Of a stretch of DNA of 64,000 bases, positions 25,710-35,741 are shown in pieces. Where the stretch lies: NCBI GenBank assembly GCA_017404205.1, contig JAFRCV010000013.1, forward strand, positions 62,001 to 126,000, read 5' to 3'. The stretch's first letter is position 1. Every line of letters begins with the position of its first letter. The stretch is from Erysipelotrichaceae bacterium. GTDB taxonomy: Bacteria > Bacillota_I > Bacilli_A > Erysipelotrichales > Erysipelotrichaceae. The notes beneath the pieces were generated by a model, which was not told where the DNA came from, did no database searches, and saw only the letters and a program-made list of their open reading frames with translations. The translations under genes and the position numbers were made by a program.

Positions 25710-27679
25710 AAAAAGCATTAGTGTTTTTAATACTTAGTTTGATGATTGTGCTTTTGCCTTGTCGTATATATGGACAAGATGATTTAGTTTATCATCCAAC
25801 TATCTACAAAGATGAATTAACACCTGTTGATGGCGTATATAAGATTAGTACAATAAAAGGCCTAGAAAATATTAAAGATCATTTAGATGGAACATTTGAA
25901 ATTGTTGCCGATATTGATTTGCAAGGCTATAAGTGGACACCAATTGGAAGTAAGAACAGTCCGTTTACTGGTACTATTACTGCCAATGAACACATTATTT
26001 CTAACTTCATAATTGAAGATAACAATAATGAAGACTTATCATTTATTGCTTATAATGAAGGTGTAATAGATAAATTATTCTTAAAAGATGTAAAGATAAT
26101 AACAAACGAAAATACTAAAAATCTTTCTATATTTGTTGCCAACAACAAAGGCATTTTAAATAGATGTGATGGACAAGCTATTGTGAATCTTAATGGTTTA
26201 AAAGATGGTGCAAATGTTGGCGGTGTTGTGGCATACAATGAAGGCGAATTAAGAAACAACATTGTTAAAATGTCATTTGATAAAGCAATTGAATTTGATA
26301 ATAAATTCAATTTTGGTGGTATTGTTGGATATAACAAGAACGGTAATGTTAGAGATTGTGAAACATATGGTGATGTCATAATAAATGGCAGTAATAATAA
26401 AAACATCGGTTTATTAGCTGGTGTAGTTGAAGGTGGAAGTTTAAAACGTTGTGCTTTCATGGGCGAAATAAATGATGTAGATAAGAAACTTTATGAAGGC
26501 GCAATTGGCAAAAATAATGGTGCGAAATTATCTGGACTATTAATAAGACAAAACGGTATTGATGATGTATCTGAAGAAAGTCGTAAATTAAGAAACATTG
26601 TTGTTGACTATATGTATCAAATGGGTACTATTTTATGGACAACTCCAACAGATATTCAAACAAGCTGTGTAACAAAATGTACAGCTCAAACTTGTCATGT
26701 GCCACTAAATGTCGGAACTATTTATCGTGGCTTACCATATAAGCATTCTTCAAGTACACTAGATCGTATGCAATATTGCTTAGATGAAAACAATTCTTTA
26801 AAAGAATGGGTTGTTGAACTAGGCGAACTTGGCGGTTTCCAAACATATTTTGGAAGTGCATGTTATTCATCAATACAACTTGCATGGGCTAGAGTATCAA
26901 ATACTGTAAATGCTACATGTGCTATGGAAGCATTATTATATGGCGATTATACGGGTGTTAAAGCAATTGGCAATTGGTTTGATAATTGGGAATATAAATT
27001 AAATGATCAATATACACAAATTTGCATAGATAAACTTGGACAAGATGCTATTTTAGAAGATTATGCTTTAGTAAGAGCAGGCGATGCATTTGTCAAACTT
27101 AATCCTAATGGAGCTCATGCAATTATGGCAGCAAGTGATGTTGTAGTTGTTAGAGATGAAAACGGCAATATTGATCCTGATCATAGTTATTTATATACAC
27201 ATGAACAAGGCGGACCTAATAATGCGCCTGATGGTATTTCTTCTACCTGGTGTATAAATCGATATAAAACATTCTCAACATTACTAGGCGAAGCTTATAT
27301 GCCATTAACTATTGAAGAACTACAGACTGGTAAAATGGCTGATGTTCAAATCAATATTGAAGGTGAAGAAGAAGGTATTTTAGGATTAACAACAGGTATT
27401 GTAAATTCTAACTATTTTATCGATGCTATCACCTTAGACATTAAAGAAAATGGCAAAGATTTCTTCAATAAAAAAGTTTATTGTCGCGTAGACAATATCA
27501 AAGATTACAATGGTTCAGTTGCGATGTTTGATCGTAATTATGTTGATCAATACGATTTAGCTTTATTTTCTAAATCTATACAAGATTTGGAATTCAGCAG
27601 AAACAAAAAATATCACGCAACTTTTACGATACTGCTTCAAACAGGAGAAGAAAGAATCATTAAAGAACTTGATTTTTAA
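25706..27679 (+). CDS. Secreted GLUG-repeat protein with papain/NlpC-like C-terminal domain
   Basis: The 657-aa protein has a signal peptide (about 1-23, LVFLILSLMIVLLPCRIYG). Residues about 50-280 contain GLUG-like repeats (FEIVADIDLQGYKWTPIGS, then NVGGVVAYNEGELRNN). From about residue 290 it is a paralog of the 415-aa protein at 22510-23757, with candidate catalytic C386 (FGSACYSSIQLAW) and H471 (GAHAIMAA). Around 26720-26936 the DNA is almost identical to 22801-23017. It overlaps the upstream membrane-anchored protein by 4 bases and has AAAGGAGG at good spacing. It probably acts outside the cell on the wall or on host glycoprotein; the substrate is unknown. Confidence 0.7.
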   Translation: MKKALVFLILSLMIVLLPCRIYGQDDLVYHPTIYKDELTPVDGVYKISTIKGLENIKDHLDGTFEIVADIDLQGYKWTPIGSKNSPFTGTITANEHIISNFIIEDNNNEDLSFIAYNEGVIDKLFLKDVKIITNENTKNLSIFVANNKGILNRCDGQAIVNLNGLKDGANVGGVVAYNEGELRNNIVKMSFDKAIEFDNKFNFGGIVGYNKNGNVRDCETYGDVIINGSNNKNIGLLAGVVEGGSLKRCAFMGEINDVDKKLYEGAIGKNNGAKLSGLLIRQNGIDDVSEESRKLRNIVVDYMYQMGTILWTTPTDIQTSCVTKCTAQTCHVPLNVGTIYRGLPYKHSSSTLDRMQYCLDENNSLKEWVVELGELGGFQTYFGSACYSSIQLAWARVSNTVNATCAMEALLYGDYTGVKAIGNWFDNWEYKLNDQYTQICIDKLGQDAILEDYALVRAGDAFVKLNPNGAHAIMAASDVVVVRDENGNIDPDHSYLYTHEQGGPNNAPDGISSTWCINRYKTFSTLLGEAYMPLTIEELQTGKMADVQINIEGEEEGILGLTTGIVNSNYFIDAITLDIKENGKDFFNKKVYCRVDNIKDYNGSVAMFDRNYVDQYDLALFSKSIQDLEFSRNKKYHATFTILLQTGEERIIKELDF

Positions 27680-27694
27680 TGAAAGGATTTGATT

Positions 27695-30600
27695 ATGGAA
27701 TTTTCAAAGATGAACATCATTGATGAAAAATTATCACTAATTGAGAAACAAATCTATGATGAGAAGATGCCACTTTTAAATTGGAAAATGTGCAAGGCAA
27801 GATTCAATGCTGATGGCAAATACGAAAAATATTCTAAATATCAAGATATAGCAATTGGTGATAAGTGGACTTGTCGCTTTGATGAAGCTTTGTTTTTAGA
27901 AACATCTTTTATTATTCCTAAACAAATGGCAGGTAAAAGAATTGTTTTAGATTTAAGTCTTGGTGGTGAAGGCCTTGTTTATATAAATGGCCAAGCCAAA
28001 TCTTCAATAGCCTTTTATTATAATCCTGGGCAATCAGTATTAAGTGGTGTCACAAGAGAAAGAAGACGTATTGATGTGGCTGAAAAAGCTGTTGCGAATA
28101 AAAAATATGACATTCTTGTAGAACTTAATATTAACTATAAAGATTATTTTAAATCTAATCGTTTCTTAAAATATGAAGATGAGATTGAAGAAGATTATAT
28201 ATTTAATCACGCTTATGTAGCTTCAATAAATAAAGAAGTAGAAGCATATTACTTTGATTTAAAGAATTTGGTTGACACTATCAAATTATTAGATACACCA
28301 GCAAGCTTTGCGACAAAAAAAATACAAACATGCAAACTGGATTTATCTTTTGATCGTTTGTTGAGAAATATGAATAGAGATGATGATTTAAGACAAAAGA
28401 TGTTACAAGCAGTATTAGAGTCATTATCTAAAATTGATTTTTATGATGATAATTTCATTTCTTCAATAGATGAAGCGTCAAAGATATTAAAAGATAATAT
28501 AAAGAAACTTCCTAGAGTTGAAAGAGGCGAAGTATATGCAACTGGTTTTAGTCATGTTGATTTAGTTTGGTTATGGCAAATTCGTCATACGATTAGAAAA
28601 TTGGCTAACACTTTCTTGAATGCTATTTCCTTGATTGAAAGATATCCTGATTTTATCTTTTCTTTCTCACAACCGTTTGCTTTTGAATTATTAGAAGAAT
28701 ATTATCCTGAATTATTTAAAAAAGTAAAAAAATATATTAATGAAGGAAGAATTGATGTTGTTGGTAATGCTTATGTTGAAATGGATACCAATGTAGCTGG
28801 CGGAGAAGCAATAGTTAGACAATTATTATATGGAAGACAATATTATTTAAATAAATTTAATAAAGATTCTGATGTCTTTTTTATGCCTGATTCATTTGGC
28901 TTTAGTGCATCATTGCCACAAATTATCAAAGAAAGTGGTATTAAATATTTCTTTACTGACAAATTAGCAGCATTTAATGAAACATATCGTTTTCCTCATA
29001 CCTTATTCATGTGGCAAGGAATTGATGGCACAAAGATTCCTGCATATTTAGAAAGATGTTCTTATAATGGCTGTTTAAATCCTGAAAGAATTGATGAGGC
29101 CTATGGAAGAAGTGAAAACAAACAGATTACCAATAAAGCTTATATTACATTTGGATATGGCGATGGTGGTGGCGGAGCTGATTATGTTATGGCTGAAAAC
29201 TATTCAAGACTTAAAAACATGTCAGGTTTGCCAAAAGTTAAGATGCATACTGTTTCTGATTTCTTTAACGATGTTACAAAAAAAGCAGATGATTTTCCAA
29301 TATGGAATGATGAATTATATTTAGATGCTCATCGTGGAACATATACAAGTCATGGCGATATTAAGAAATATAATCGTCAAGCAGAATTGTCTTTAAGACG
29401 ATTAGAGATTGCTTCATGGATTAGAGAAAAGGCATGTGGTATTAAGTATCCAAAACAAGATATTAAAGAATTGTGGAAGATTATCTTGCCTATGCAATTC
29501 CACGATTCACTTCCAGGAACTTGCATTAGCCAAGTATATGAAGAATTTAGAAACAAATATGAAGAATTCTTTAAAAAGATTAATTCCTTAACTAAAGAAG
29601 TTATTGAAGATATAAATGCTAACATCAAACATAAAGATGGCGAAAAGATTGCTTATAATTTCTTATCTTGGGAAAGAAAAGATTTAGTTGATGAAAAATA
29701 TATCGATATCCCATCTATTGGCTATGGTGTTATAAGTAATAATAAAACAAGTGGAGTTAAGGTAAGAAATAAAACAATTGAAAATAAATTCTTTAGATTA
29801 AGATTTGATGATAATGGAAATATCGATAGCTTAATCTTGAAAGAAAACAATCGCGAGATGTTAAAAAATACTAGCAACATCTTTGAATTATTTGATGATC
29901 CTTCATCTGCAAGAATGTCAGCGTGGGATTTAAATAAAGAATATAAGAATTCCTTTAAGAGAATAGTCAAGGCCAATAACTTTGAAATCATTAATGAAGG
30001 ATATAAAGCTGTTGCTAAAGTTGATAAAGAATTTGGTAAATCAACAATTAGCCAAGAAATTATTGTTTATAGCGATATCGAAAGAATTGATTTCAAAACA
30101 AAAGTAGATTGGCATGAAGATATGAAGATGCTTAAAGTTGCTTATTATCCAAATATTACAACATCAAAAGCAACTTACGAAATTCAATTTGGAGCTATCG
30201 AAAGACCAACTCATCACAACAACGAATATGATGAAGTGCGTTTTGAAGCTTGTGGTCATCGATGGGCTGATATGTCACAAAACGATTGTGGTTTAGCAAT
30301 TATGAATGATTGCAAATATGGCTATGATGCATATAATGGAACATTTAGACTTACATTACTTCGTTCACCTTTGGAGCCAGATTATAAGGCTGATAGAGGG
30401 ATTAATGAGTTTACTTATTCAATATATCCTCATATTTCAACTTGGCAAAATAGTGAAGTTGTTAATAGAGCATATGAACTAAATGAAAAAGTTTATTTAG
30501 CTAACAACAAGATGATGAAAGATGTGATTAAGAGTGCTTCGTTTGTTCAAGTTGATAATAAAGATATTATTCTTGAAACAGTTAAAAAAGCTGAAGATGA

Positions 30601-30793
30601 TGATGCATATATCTTTAGATTCTATGAGGCAAATGGTGGCGGTGGAATGACAAATGTTAAATTAGCATTTGATATTAAAGAAGTCATTCAAACTAACTTA
30701 ATGGAAAAAGAAGAAAGAAAGCTTAAAGTTAAAGACAATTCATTTAAATTTGAAGCTAATCCTTATAAGATTTATTCTTTCAAAATTAAATAG
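27695..30793 (+). CDS. Cytosolic alpha-mannosidase, glycoside hydrolase family 38
   Basis: Start 27695 follows GAAAGGA; the in-frame TTG six bases upstream is less likely. The 1032-aa protein has the bacterial GH38 layout: an N-terminal beta domain, then the catalytic domain with zinc ligands in GFSHVDLVWLW (H287, D289), the nucleophile region FMPDSFGFSASLPQI (about D399), and QFHDSLPGTCISQVYEEF with a conserved His-Asp. A large beta-sandwich C-terminus follows. No signal peptide, so it trims imported alpha-mannose oligosaccharides in the cytosol. It starts the glycan-breakdown run and is paired with a second GH38 at 35720. Confidence 0.9.
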   Translation: MEFSKMNIIDEKLSLIEKQIYDEKMPLLNWKMCKARFNADGKYEKYSKYQDIAIGDKWTCRFDEALFLETSFIIPKQMAGKRIVLDLSLGGEGLVYINGQAKSSIAFYYNPGQSVLSGVTRERRRIDVAEKAVANKKYDILVELNINYKDYFKSNRFLKYEDEIEEDYIFNHAYVASINKEVEAYYFDLKNLVDTIKLLDTPASFATKKIQTCKLDLSFDRLLRNMNRDDDLRQKMLQAVLESLSKIDFYDDNFISSIDEASKILKDNIKKLPRVERGEVYATGFSHVDLVWLWQIRHTIRKLANTFLNAISLIERYPDFIFSFSQPFAFELLEEYYPELFKKVKKYINEGRIDVVGNAYVEMDTNVAGGEAIVRQLLYGRQYYLNKFNKDSDVFFMPDSFGFSASLPQIIKESGIKYFFTDKLAAFNETYRFPHTLFMWQGIDGTKIPAYLERCSYNGCLNPERIDEAYGRSENKQITNKAYITFGYGDGGGGADYVMAENYSRLKNMSGLPKVKMHTVSDFFNDVTKKADDFPIWNDELYLDAHRGTYTSHGDIKKYNRQAELSLRRLEIASWIREKACGIKYPKQDIKELWKIILPMQFHDSLPGTCISQVYEEFRNKYEEFFKKINSLTKEVIEDINANIKHKDGEKIAYNFLSWERKDLVDEKYIDIPSIGYGVISNNKTSGVKVRNKTIENKFFRLRFDDNGNIDSLILKENNREMLKNTSNIFELFDDPSSARMSAWDLNKEYKNSFKRIVKANNFEIINEGYKAVAKVDKEFGKSTISQEIIVYSDIERIDFKTKVDWHEDMKMLKVAYYPNITTSKATYEIQFGAIERPTHHNNEYDEVRFEACGHRWADMSQNDCGLAIMNDCKYGYDAYNGTFRLTLLRSPLEPDYKADRGINEFTYSIYPHISTWQNSEVVNRAYELNEKVYLANNKMMKDVIKSASFVQVDNKDIILETVKKAEDDDAYIFRFYEANGGGGMTNVKLAFDIKEVIQTNLMEKEERKLKVKDNSFKFEANPYKIYSFKIK

Positions 30794-30800
30794 GAGATTT

Positions 30801-31550
30801 ATGGACGTTATTTTATTTGGTGGACAATCAAACATGCGTGGAACTGCTAATTCATTTCCACAAGACAAAATTGAGCTTAATGGTGTTTATGAATACTTTT
30901 ATAATTCAAAAACATACCAACCATTAAAGCATCCATGTGGTGAACACATAGGAGAAGATTTATTGCATAGAGCAAGTGATGGCAATGGCTGCATACTTCC
31001 TGATTTTTGCCGTGCATATCAAGTTATTAGGCCTGTAAAAATTATGACAGCTCATGTAGCTAAAGGTGGTTCAATGCTTTGTGAATGGGAAAAAGGCAGT
31101 GAACGTTACGAAGCAGCTAAAGAAAAAATGTTAGAAGCAATTAAGGCCGCAAAAGAAATAGAAGAAGTCGAACATATCTATTATTTGTGGTTACAGGGAG
31201 AATCTGATGCTGTATACGAAACAAGTGAAGAAGAATACTTTCATAGATTAGTTGATTATAAAAACGCTTTAAAGGAAGATTTAGGAATAGAAAAATTCGG
31301 CATTATTCGTGTTGGCTATTTTTCAAAAGAAGATGAAAAATTTGATCACGCAATTCAAAATGCCCAAGAACGTTGTGTAAAAGAAGATAAAGATTTCTTA
31401 ATGCTTACAAGAGTATGTGAATTCTTATCTAAAGACCAATTCTTTATTAATCCTGCTCATAGAGGCCATTACAATAATAATGCTTTAGCGATTATTGGCA
31501 ATTGTGCAGGTGAATATTTATCAAGATATGCGGTAGGTGAAATTAAATAA
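30801..31550 (+). CDS. SASA-family (sialate O-acetylesterase-like) carbohydrate esterase
   Basis: The 249-aa protein begins MDVILFGGQSNMRGTA, with the serine of the GQSNM motif, a LWLQGESDA block and C-terminal NPAHRGHYNNNA carrying the catalytic-type His. This is the SASA/CE6-like esterase fold that removes acetyl groups from sugars. No signal peptide: it acts in the cytosol on imported glycan. The ATG at 30801 is chosen because TAGGAG lies just before it; the upstream ATG is inside the GH38 gene. It is 7 bases from the GH38 stop, hence in one operon. Confidence 0.82.
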   Translation: MDVILFGGQSNMRGTANSFPQDKIELNGVYEYFYNSKTYQPLKHPCGEHIGEDLLHRASDGNGCILPDFCRAYQVIRPVKIMTAHVAKGGSMLCEWEKGSERYEAAKEKMLEAIKAAKEIEEVEHIYYLWLQGESDAVYETSEEEYFHRLVDYKNALKEDLGIEKFGIIRVGYFSKEDEKFDHAIQNAQERCVKEDKDFLMLTRVCEFLSKDQFFINPAHRGHYNNNALAIIGNCAGEYLSRYAVGEIK

Positions 31551-31562
31551 GGAGGATATGCA

Positions 31563-32957
31563 ATGAAAATTTATGGACACAGACTACCTGATGATTTCTT
31601 GATTGGAACTGCTAATTCAGCTTTCCAATCTGAAGGTGCCGCTGATAGGGATGGCAAAAGCGAAAGCGTAATGGAACATTTCGCTAAAGAATATGCTGGC
31701 AAGCCACAACCCCATCAAGACCCTAAACGTTATTTATATGGACCACCAACATTCTCTGATGAACTTGGAGATGATGGCTGTTTCTTCTATGACCATTATG
31801 AAGAATATATTGAAGATATGAAAAAAACTGGTCAGAATACATATCGTATGTCAATTGCTTGGCCTAGAATCATACCTGATGGTGTTGGCGAAGTTAATCC
31901 TAAAGGTATTGAATTCTACAACAAGGTCATAAACAAATTGCTTGAATGTGGAATTGAACCATTTGTTGATATTCTTCATTGGGATTTACCACAATGTCTA
32001 TTTGAGCGTGGTGGCTATGAAGCAGAAGAATTCCCTGAATGGTATGAAAATTATGCCAAAGTATGTTTTGAAAACTTTGGTGATCGAGTTAAATATTGGT
32101 CAACATTCAACGAATCACAAGTAGCAGCAGGAACTGGTTATGTACATGGTGGTTTCCCTCCATTCATAAAAGACAATAAACGTGGACTACTAGCTTCTCA
32201 TCATATTATCTTGGCGCATTTTAGAGCAGTTAGATTATATAAATCAATGAATTTAAAAGGAAAGATTGGCTGTGTTAACTGTATAACAGGTGTCACTCCA
32301 CTTGAAAGAAATGAAGCAGATATGGGCGCAGTTGAAAGACAAATTGAAAGATATTTTGGTTTATTTACTGAACCAATGTTAAAAGGAACATATCCACGTG
32401 TATTATTAAGAGAATGTCCTAAGATTGCCGATAATATGCCTGAACATTTCCAAGAAGACTTAGATAAATGGTTTATGCCAATGGACTTCATCGGTGTCAA
32501 TTATTACATTACTCGTGCTGCTGGATATAATCCAGACACTATCACTAAAGCTACAGTTATCGATTCATTTTATGCAGCTCCTGGACAAATGTGGGCATCT
32601 TATCCTGCAGGACTATTGGATATTGTTCAATATATTGCTGATGAATTCCCTGGTGTTGATATTTTCATCACAGAAAACGGTTGTTCAACAGATAATCATT
32701 ATTCTGAAGAAGATATTCATGACCCAGAAAGAATTGATTATATTAGAGAACATTTAAGAATGGTTTCAAGAGCTATAAGAGCTGGCTATCCTGTTAAAGG
32801 TTATTATTATTGGAATGATGCAGACTCATATGAAGAGATGTGGGGCTATAAATTCTTGTTTGGTTTAACTTGGGTAGATCGTAAAACTGGCAAAAGAGTT
32901 TGGAAAGACTCACGTCATTACTTCTCAGAAGTATGTAAGACTAGAATCGTAGGTTAG
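31563..32957 (+). CDS. Glycoside hydrolase family 1 beta-glycosidase
   Basis: The 464-aa protein has full GH1 length and signatures: N-terminal LIGTANSAFQSEGAA, HWDLPQCLFERGGY, the acid/base region YWSTFNESQVAAGTGY (Glu of the usual T-x-N-E-P; here Ser follows), and the nucleophile ITENGCS. GH1 enzymes remove beta-linked glucose, galactose or related sugars, or 6-phospho forms; I cannot tell which. AAGGAGG precedes the ATG. No signal peptide. It is flanked by an esterase and a deacetylase, which suggests an acetylated or N-acetylated substrate. Confidence 0.92.
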   Translation: MKIYGHRLPDDFLIGTANSAFQSEGAADRDGKSESVMEHFAKEYAGKPQPHQDPKRYLYGPPTFSDELGDDGCFFYDHYEEYIEDMKKTGQNTYRMSIAWPRIIPDGVGEVNPKGIEFYNKVINKLLECGIEPFVDILHWDLPQCLFERGGYEAEEFPEWYENYAKVCFENFGDRVKYWSTFNESQVAAGTGYVHGGFPPFIKDNKRGLLASHHIILAHFRAVRLYKSMNLKGKIGCVNCITGVTPLERNEADMGAVERQIERYFGLFTEPMLKGTYPRVLLRECPKIADNMPEHFQEDLDKWFMPMDFIGVNYYITRAAGYNPDTITKATVIDSFYAAPGQMWASYPAGLLDIVQYIADEFPGVDIFITENGCSTDNHYSEEDIHDPERIDYIREHLRMVSRAIRAGYPVKGYYYWNDADSYEEMWGYKFLFGLTWVDRKTGKRVWKDSRHYFSEVCKTRIVG

Positions 32958-32961
32958 AAAT

Positions 32962-33684
32962 ATGAATATATTAGCTATTGGTGCACATCCTGATGATGTG
33001 GAAAGCAGATGCGGTGGGACTCTTGCCAAATATGCAAAACAAGGACACAAAGTATTTATTGCTTGCGCAACAAATGGCAATTGTGGCTCAGCTGTATTAA
33101 GTAAAGAAGAAATTGCTGCTGTTAGATATGAAGAATCAAAAAAATCAGCAGCTATCATTGGCGCTGAATTTATTAATCTTGGTTACGATGATGAAATGTT
33201 TTTTGAAGATAAGGAAGCTAGACTAAAATTTATTGATTTAGTTAGATATTGTAAAGCTGATGTTATCTTCACTCATAACCCTCACGATTACAATCCAGAT
33301 CATGAATTAACCAGCAAAATCGTTAACGATATCGCAATTATGATACCTGTTAAACACATTGAAACTGAAAATCCACCATATGAAAATATACCTTCAATTT
33401 GGTATTGGGAAACAGTTTGTTCAATGGGCTTTGTGCCAACTGATTATGTTGATATTACTGATACATTTGAAACAAAGATGAAGATGCTTGAATGTATGCA
33501 ATCACAAAGAACTTGGATGTCAGCTAATTTTAAACATCTTGGTGGTGATGATGATAAATTCTTCAAGAATGTTCGCATTACTTCAGAATTTAGAGGAATG
33601 CAAGCTGGTTGTGCATATGCTGAAGGCTTTGTTAGAGCGCTAGATGGCTATCGCGGAAAATTAACTGAACGCGTTTTACCATAA
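32962..33684 (+). CDS. PIG-L/LmbE family N-deacetylase
   Basis: The 240-aa protein carries the metal-binding AHPDD motif (ILAIGAHPDDVESRCGGTLA) and the later HNPHDYNPDHE histidine block, diagnostic of PIG-L deacetylases, which remove acetyl from N-acetylglucosamine-type sugars or conjugates. It starts 4 bases after the GH1 stop. In context it likely de-N-acetylates a sugar released from the imported glycan. The metal ligands appear complete. Confidence 0.88.
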   Translation: MNILAIGAHPDDVESRCGGTLAKYAKQGHKVFIACATNGNCGSAVLSKEEIAAVRYEESKKSAAIIGAEFINLGYDDEMFFEDKEARLKFIDLVRYCKADVIFTHNPHDYNPDHELTSKIVNDIAIMIPVKHIETENPPYENIPSIWYWETVCSMGFVPTDYVDITDTFETKMKMLECMQSQRTWMSANFKHLGGDDDKFFKNVRITSEFRGMQAGCAYAEGFVRALDGYRGKLTERVLP

Positions 33685-33714
33685 ATAATATTTATAAGAA
33701 AAGGAGATAAAAAA

Positions 33715-35328
33715 ATGAAAAAAATTTTACTAATTCTACTTTCAATCCTTATGTTATTTTCATTAGTTGCTTGCGGTGGTGGAAGCAATGGTGAAGATGG
33801 CAATGAAGATGGCAATGAAGTCGCTGAAAGCAAATATGGTGGTCACTTAAATGTTGTTACTGGCCATACATGTAATCAAATTGATTATCTAGTATCGCTT
33901 GGTACATGGGGCTATAATTACGCAACTTGTGTTTGGGAAAACATCCTAACTAGAGATGCAGATTATAATATTGCTCCTGGTGTATGTGAATATGAACTTT
34001 CAGATGACATGCTTACTTTAAAACTATGGGTAAGAGATGGTGCTAAGTTCCATAATGGTGATGATGTTGATATTTATGATATTGAAGCTTCATTAGACCG
34101 TTTCCTAAAAGGATATGGTTCAGCATTAACTTATGTTACTCCATATGTTAAAAGCTATGAAGTTAGCGAAGATAAGTATTTGACTATTAAATTCAGCGAA
34201 TATCGTGAAAAGACATTATATTATCTTGCTAATAATAGAACTTGGTTATCTGTTCTTCCAAAAGAAATCTATGAAAAATATGGAACAGGTACTATTTCAC
34301 AAGTTGAAGATGCAATCGGAACTGGACCTTATAAGATTGTTAATTATGTAGGTGGCGTTCGTGTTGAAGTTGAAAGATTTGAAGACTATGTTCCTTGTAA
34401 AGAAGGACACACTGGACCTGCTGCTCCAAAGATGGCATATCTAGATTCGATTACTTTCTGGTATAACACTGAAGCTGCATCTGTAACTATGGGTCTATTA
34501 TCAGATACATATGATGTTTCTAACTTTGTATCAGAAGATTATGCAGATATGTTAAAAGAAAACAACATCGTTTATGTTGCTAATGGACTTGATGCTTCTG
34601 GTCTATATATTCTTTTCAATGCTGCCGGTACAAATAATATAACTAATAAATATCCTTCACTAAGAAAAGCAATTGCTGCTGCAATCAATTTTGAAGAATT
34701 AACAGCTGTTTATGGATCAAATATGTATAAATATGGTTCTAAATATACAGTTAGTGATAAATATGATTTAGATGTATTTAAAGAAGCTGATTATTATGGA
34801 CCAACTAATCTTGTTGTTGCTAATAAGTATCTAGAAGAAGCAAGAGCACAAGGTTACGATGATGAACCAGTTCAACTTGTAAGTAAAGATGGCAATACAA
34901 TGGCTCTAATTTCAAAATACTTAGATGACGCTGGTATCAACTACAACAAAGTTATGATGGAATCTACATCATTCAATAACTTTATCGCATCTAATGATAA
35001 TAACTGGGACTTTGTTCTTAACTCACCACTAACTGGTTATACTCCTGGTACATTACATGATATGGTTATTAAACAATATTGGGCTAATGCAAGAAGAGAT
35101 CAATTAACTGAAGATCTACAAAATACACCTTTAACAGATCCTAAATATATGGATATCTGGAAAGAATTAGCTGAATTGATGGTTGAAGAATGTCCTTCTG
35201 TTTCATTAGGCTCATTAATTTCTGGTTGGTATCATAAGCCTGAACTTCATGTTGATTATCAAGGTGCAGAATGCTATTGGTACAACACATATTGGGATAA
35301 CCCATCTAAACACGCTAAGAATTATTAA
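33715..35328 (+). CDS. Substrate-binding lipoprotein of an Opp/Dpp-type ABC transporter
   Basis: The 537-aa protein has a lipoprotein signal peptide ending LFSLVAC (lipidated Cys20) followed by a Gly/Asp/Glu-rich linker. The mature part is an SBP_bac_5 (family 5) binding protein: KLWVRDGAKFHNGDDVDIYD and TGPYKIVNYVGGVRVEVERF. This family binds peptides but also oligosaccharides. Its permeases and ATPases (54193-57972) lie about 19 kb downstream in the same run of genes, so the pieces are separated by the catabolic enzymes. Surrounding glycosidases suggest an oligosaccharide ligand. Strong GGAG ribosome-binding site. Confidence 0.88.
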   Translation: MKKILLILLSILMLFSLVACGGGSNGEDGNEDGNEVAESKYGGHLNVVTGHTCNQIDYLVSLGTWGYNYATCVWENILTRDADYNIAPGVCEYELSDDMLTLKLWVRDGAKFHNGDDVDIYDIEASLDRFLKGYGSALTYVTPYVKSYEVSEDKYLTIKFSEYREKTLYYLANNRTWLSVLPKEIYEKYGTGTISQVEDAIGTGPYKIVNYVGGVRVEVERFEDYVPCKEGHTGPAAPKMAYLDSITFWYNTEAASVTMGLLSDTYDVSNFVSEDYADMLKENNIVYVANGLDASGLYILFNAAGTNNITNKYPSLRKAIAAAINFEELTAVYGSNMYKYGSKYTVSDKYDLDVFKEADYYGPTNLVVANKYLEEARAQGYDDEPVQLVSKDGNTMALISKYLDDAGINYNKVMMESTSFNNFIASNDNNWDFVLNSPLTGYTPGTLHDMVIKQYWANARRDQLTEDLQNTPLTDPKYMDIWKELAELMVEECPSVSLGSLISGWYHKPELHVDYQGAECYWYNTYWDNPSKHAKNY

Positions 35329-35366
35329 TATTATTCATAATTAATTATCTTTAAAAGGGGCATGTC

Positions 35367-35741
35367 ATGAAAACTTGGCTAATAATCATTGGATCAATTT
35401 TATTCCTTGTAGTCTTCATATTAATCATTTCTTATTTAAGTAGTGTTTTGATTTTAAAAGCGGCATCAAAATTTATGGATGAATTAAATAATGATTACGC
35501 AAATAAAATCGTTAAACTTTTGCCAAATACTAATTGTAAAGAATGTGGATATGATGATTGCGATGATTATGCAGCTAACTTATTACATAGAGCATGTGTA
35601 AAGACATGCCCCTATATGTCTTTAAAAGATAATGAAAAAATTAATGAACTTGTCGATAAATTTGACAAAGAAATAGAAGAACTGAAAGAAAAAGATAAAC
35701 AAAAAGCAGATCAAAAAATATGGAAAAGAAAAGAATATTAG
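35367..35741 (+). CDS. Membrane-anchored RnfB-like [4Fe-4S] protein
   Basis: The 124-aa protein has one N-terminal TM helix (about residues 4-30) and the iron-sulfur motif LLPNTNCKECGYDDCDDYA with a further Cys pair (ACVKTCPY). The C-x2-C-x4-C pattern is that of the Fe-S domain in RnfB and related electron carriers. It ends in a charged coiled tail. No other Rnf subunits are present. Its end overlaps the next GH38 by 22 bases, so it is co-expressed with glycan enzymes, which is odd. A role in electron transfer is inferred; the redox partner is unknown. Confidence 0.7.
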   Translation: MKTWLIIIGSILFLVVFILIISYLSSVLILKAASKFMDELNNDYANKIVKLLPNTNCKECGYDDCDDYAANLLHRACVKTCPYMSLKDNEKINELVDKFDKEIEELKEKDKQKADQKIWKRKEY

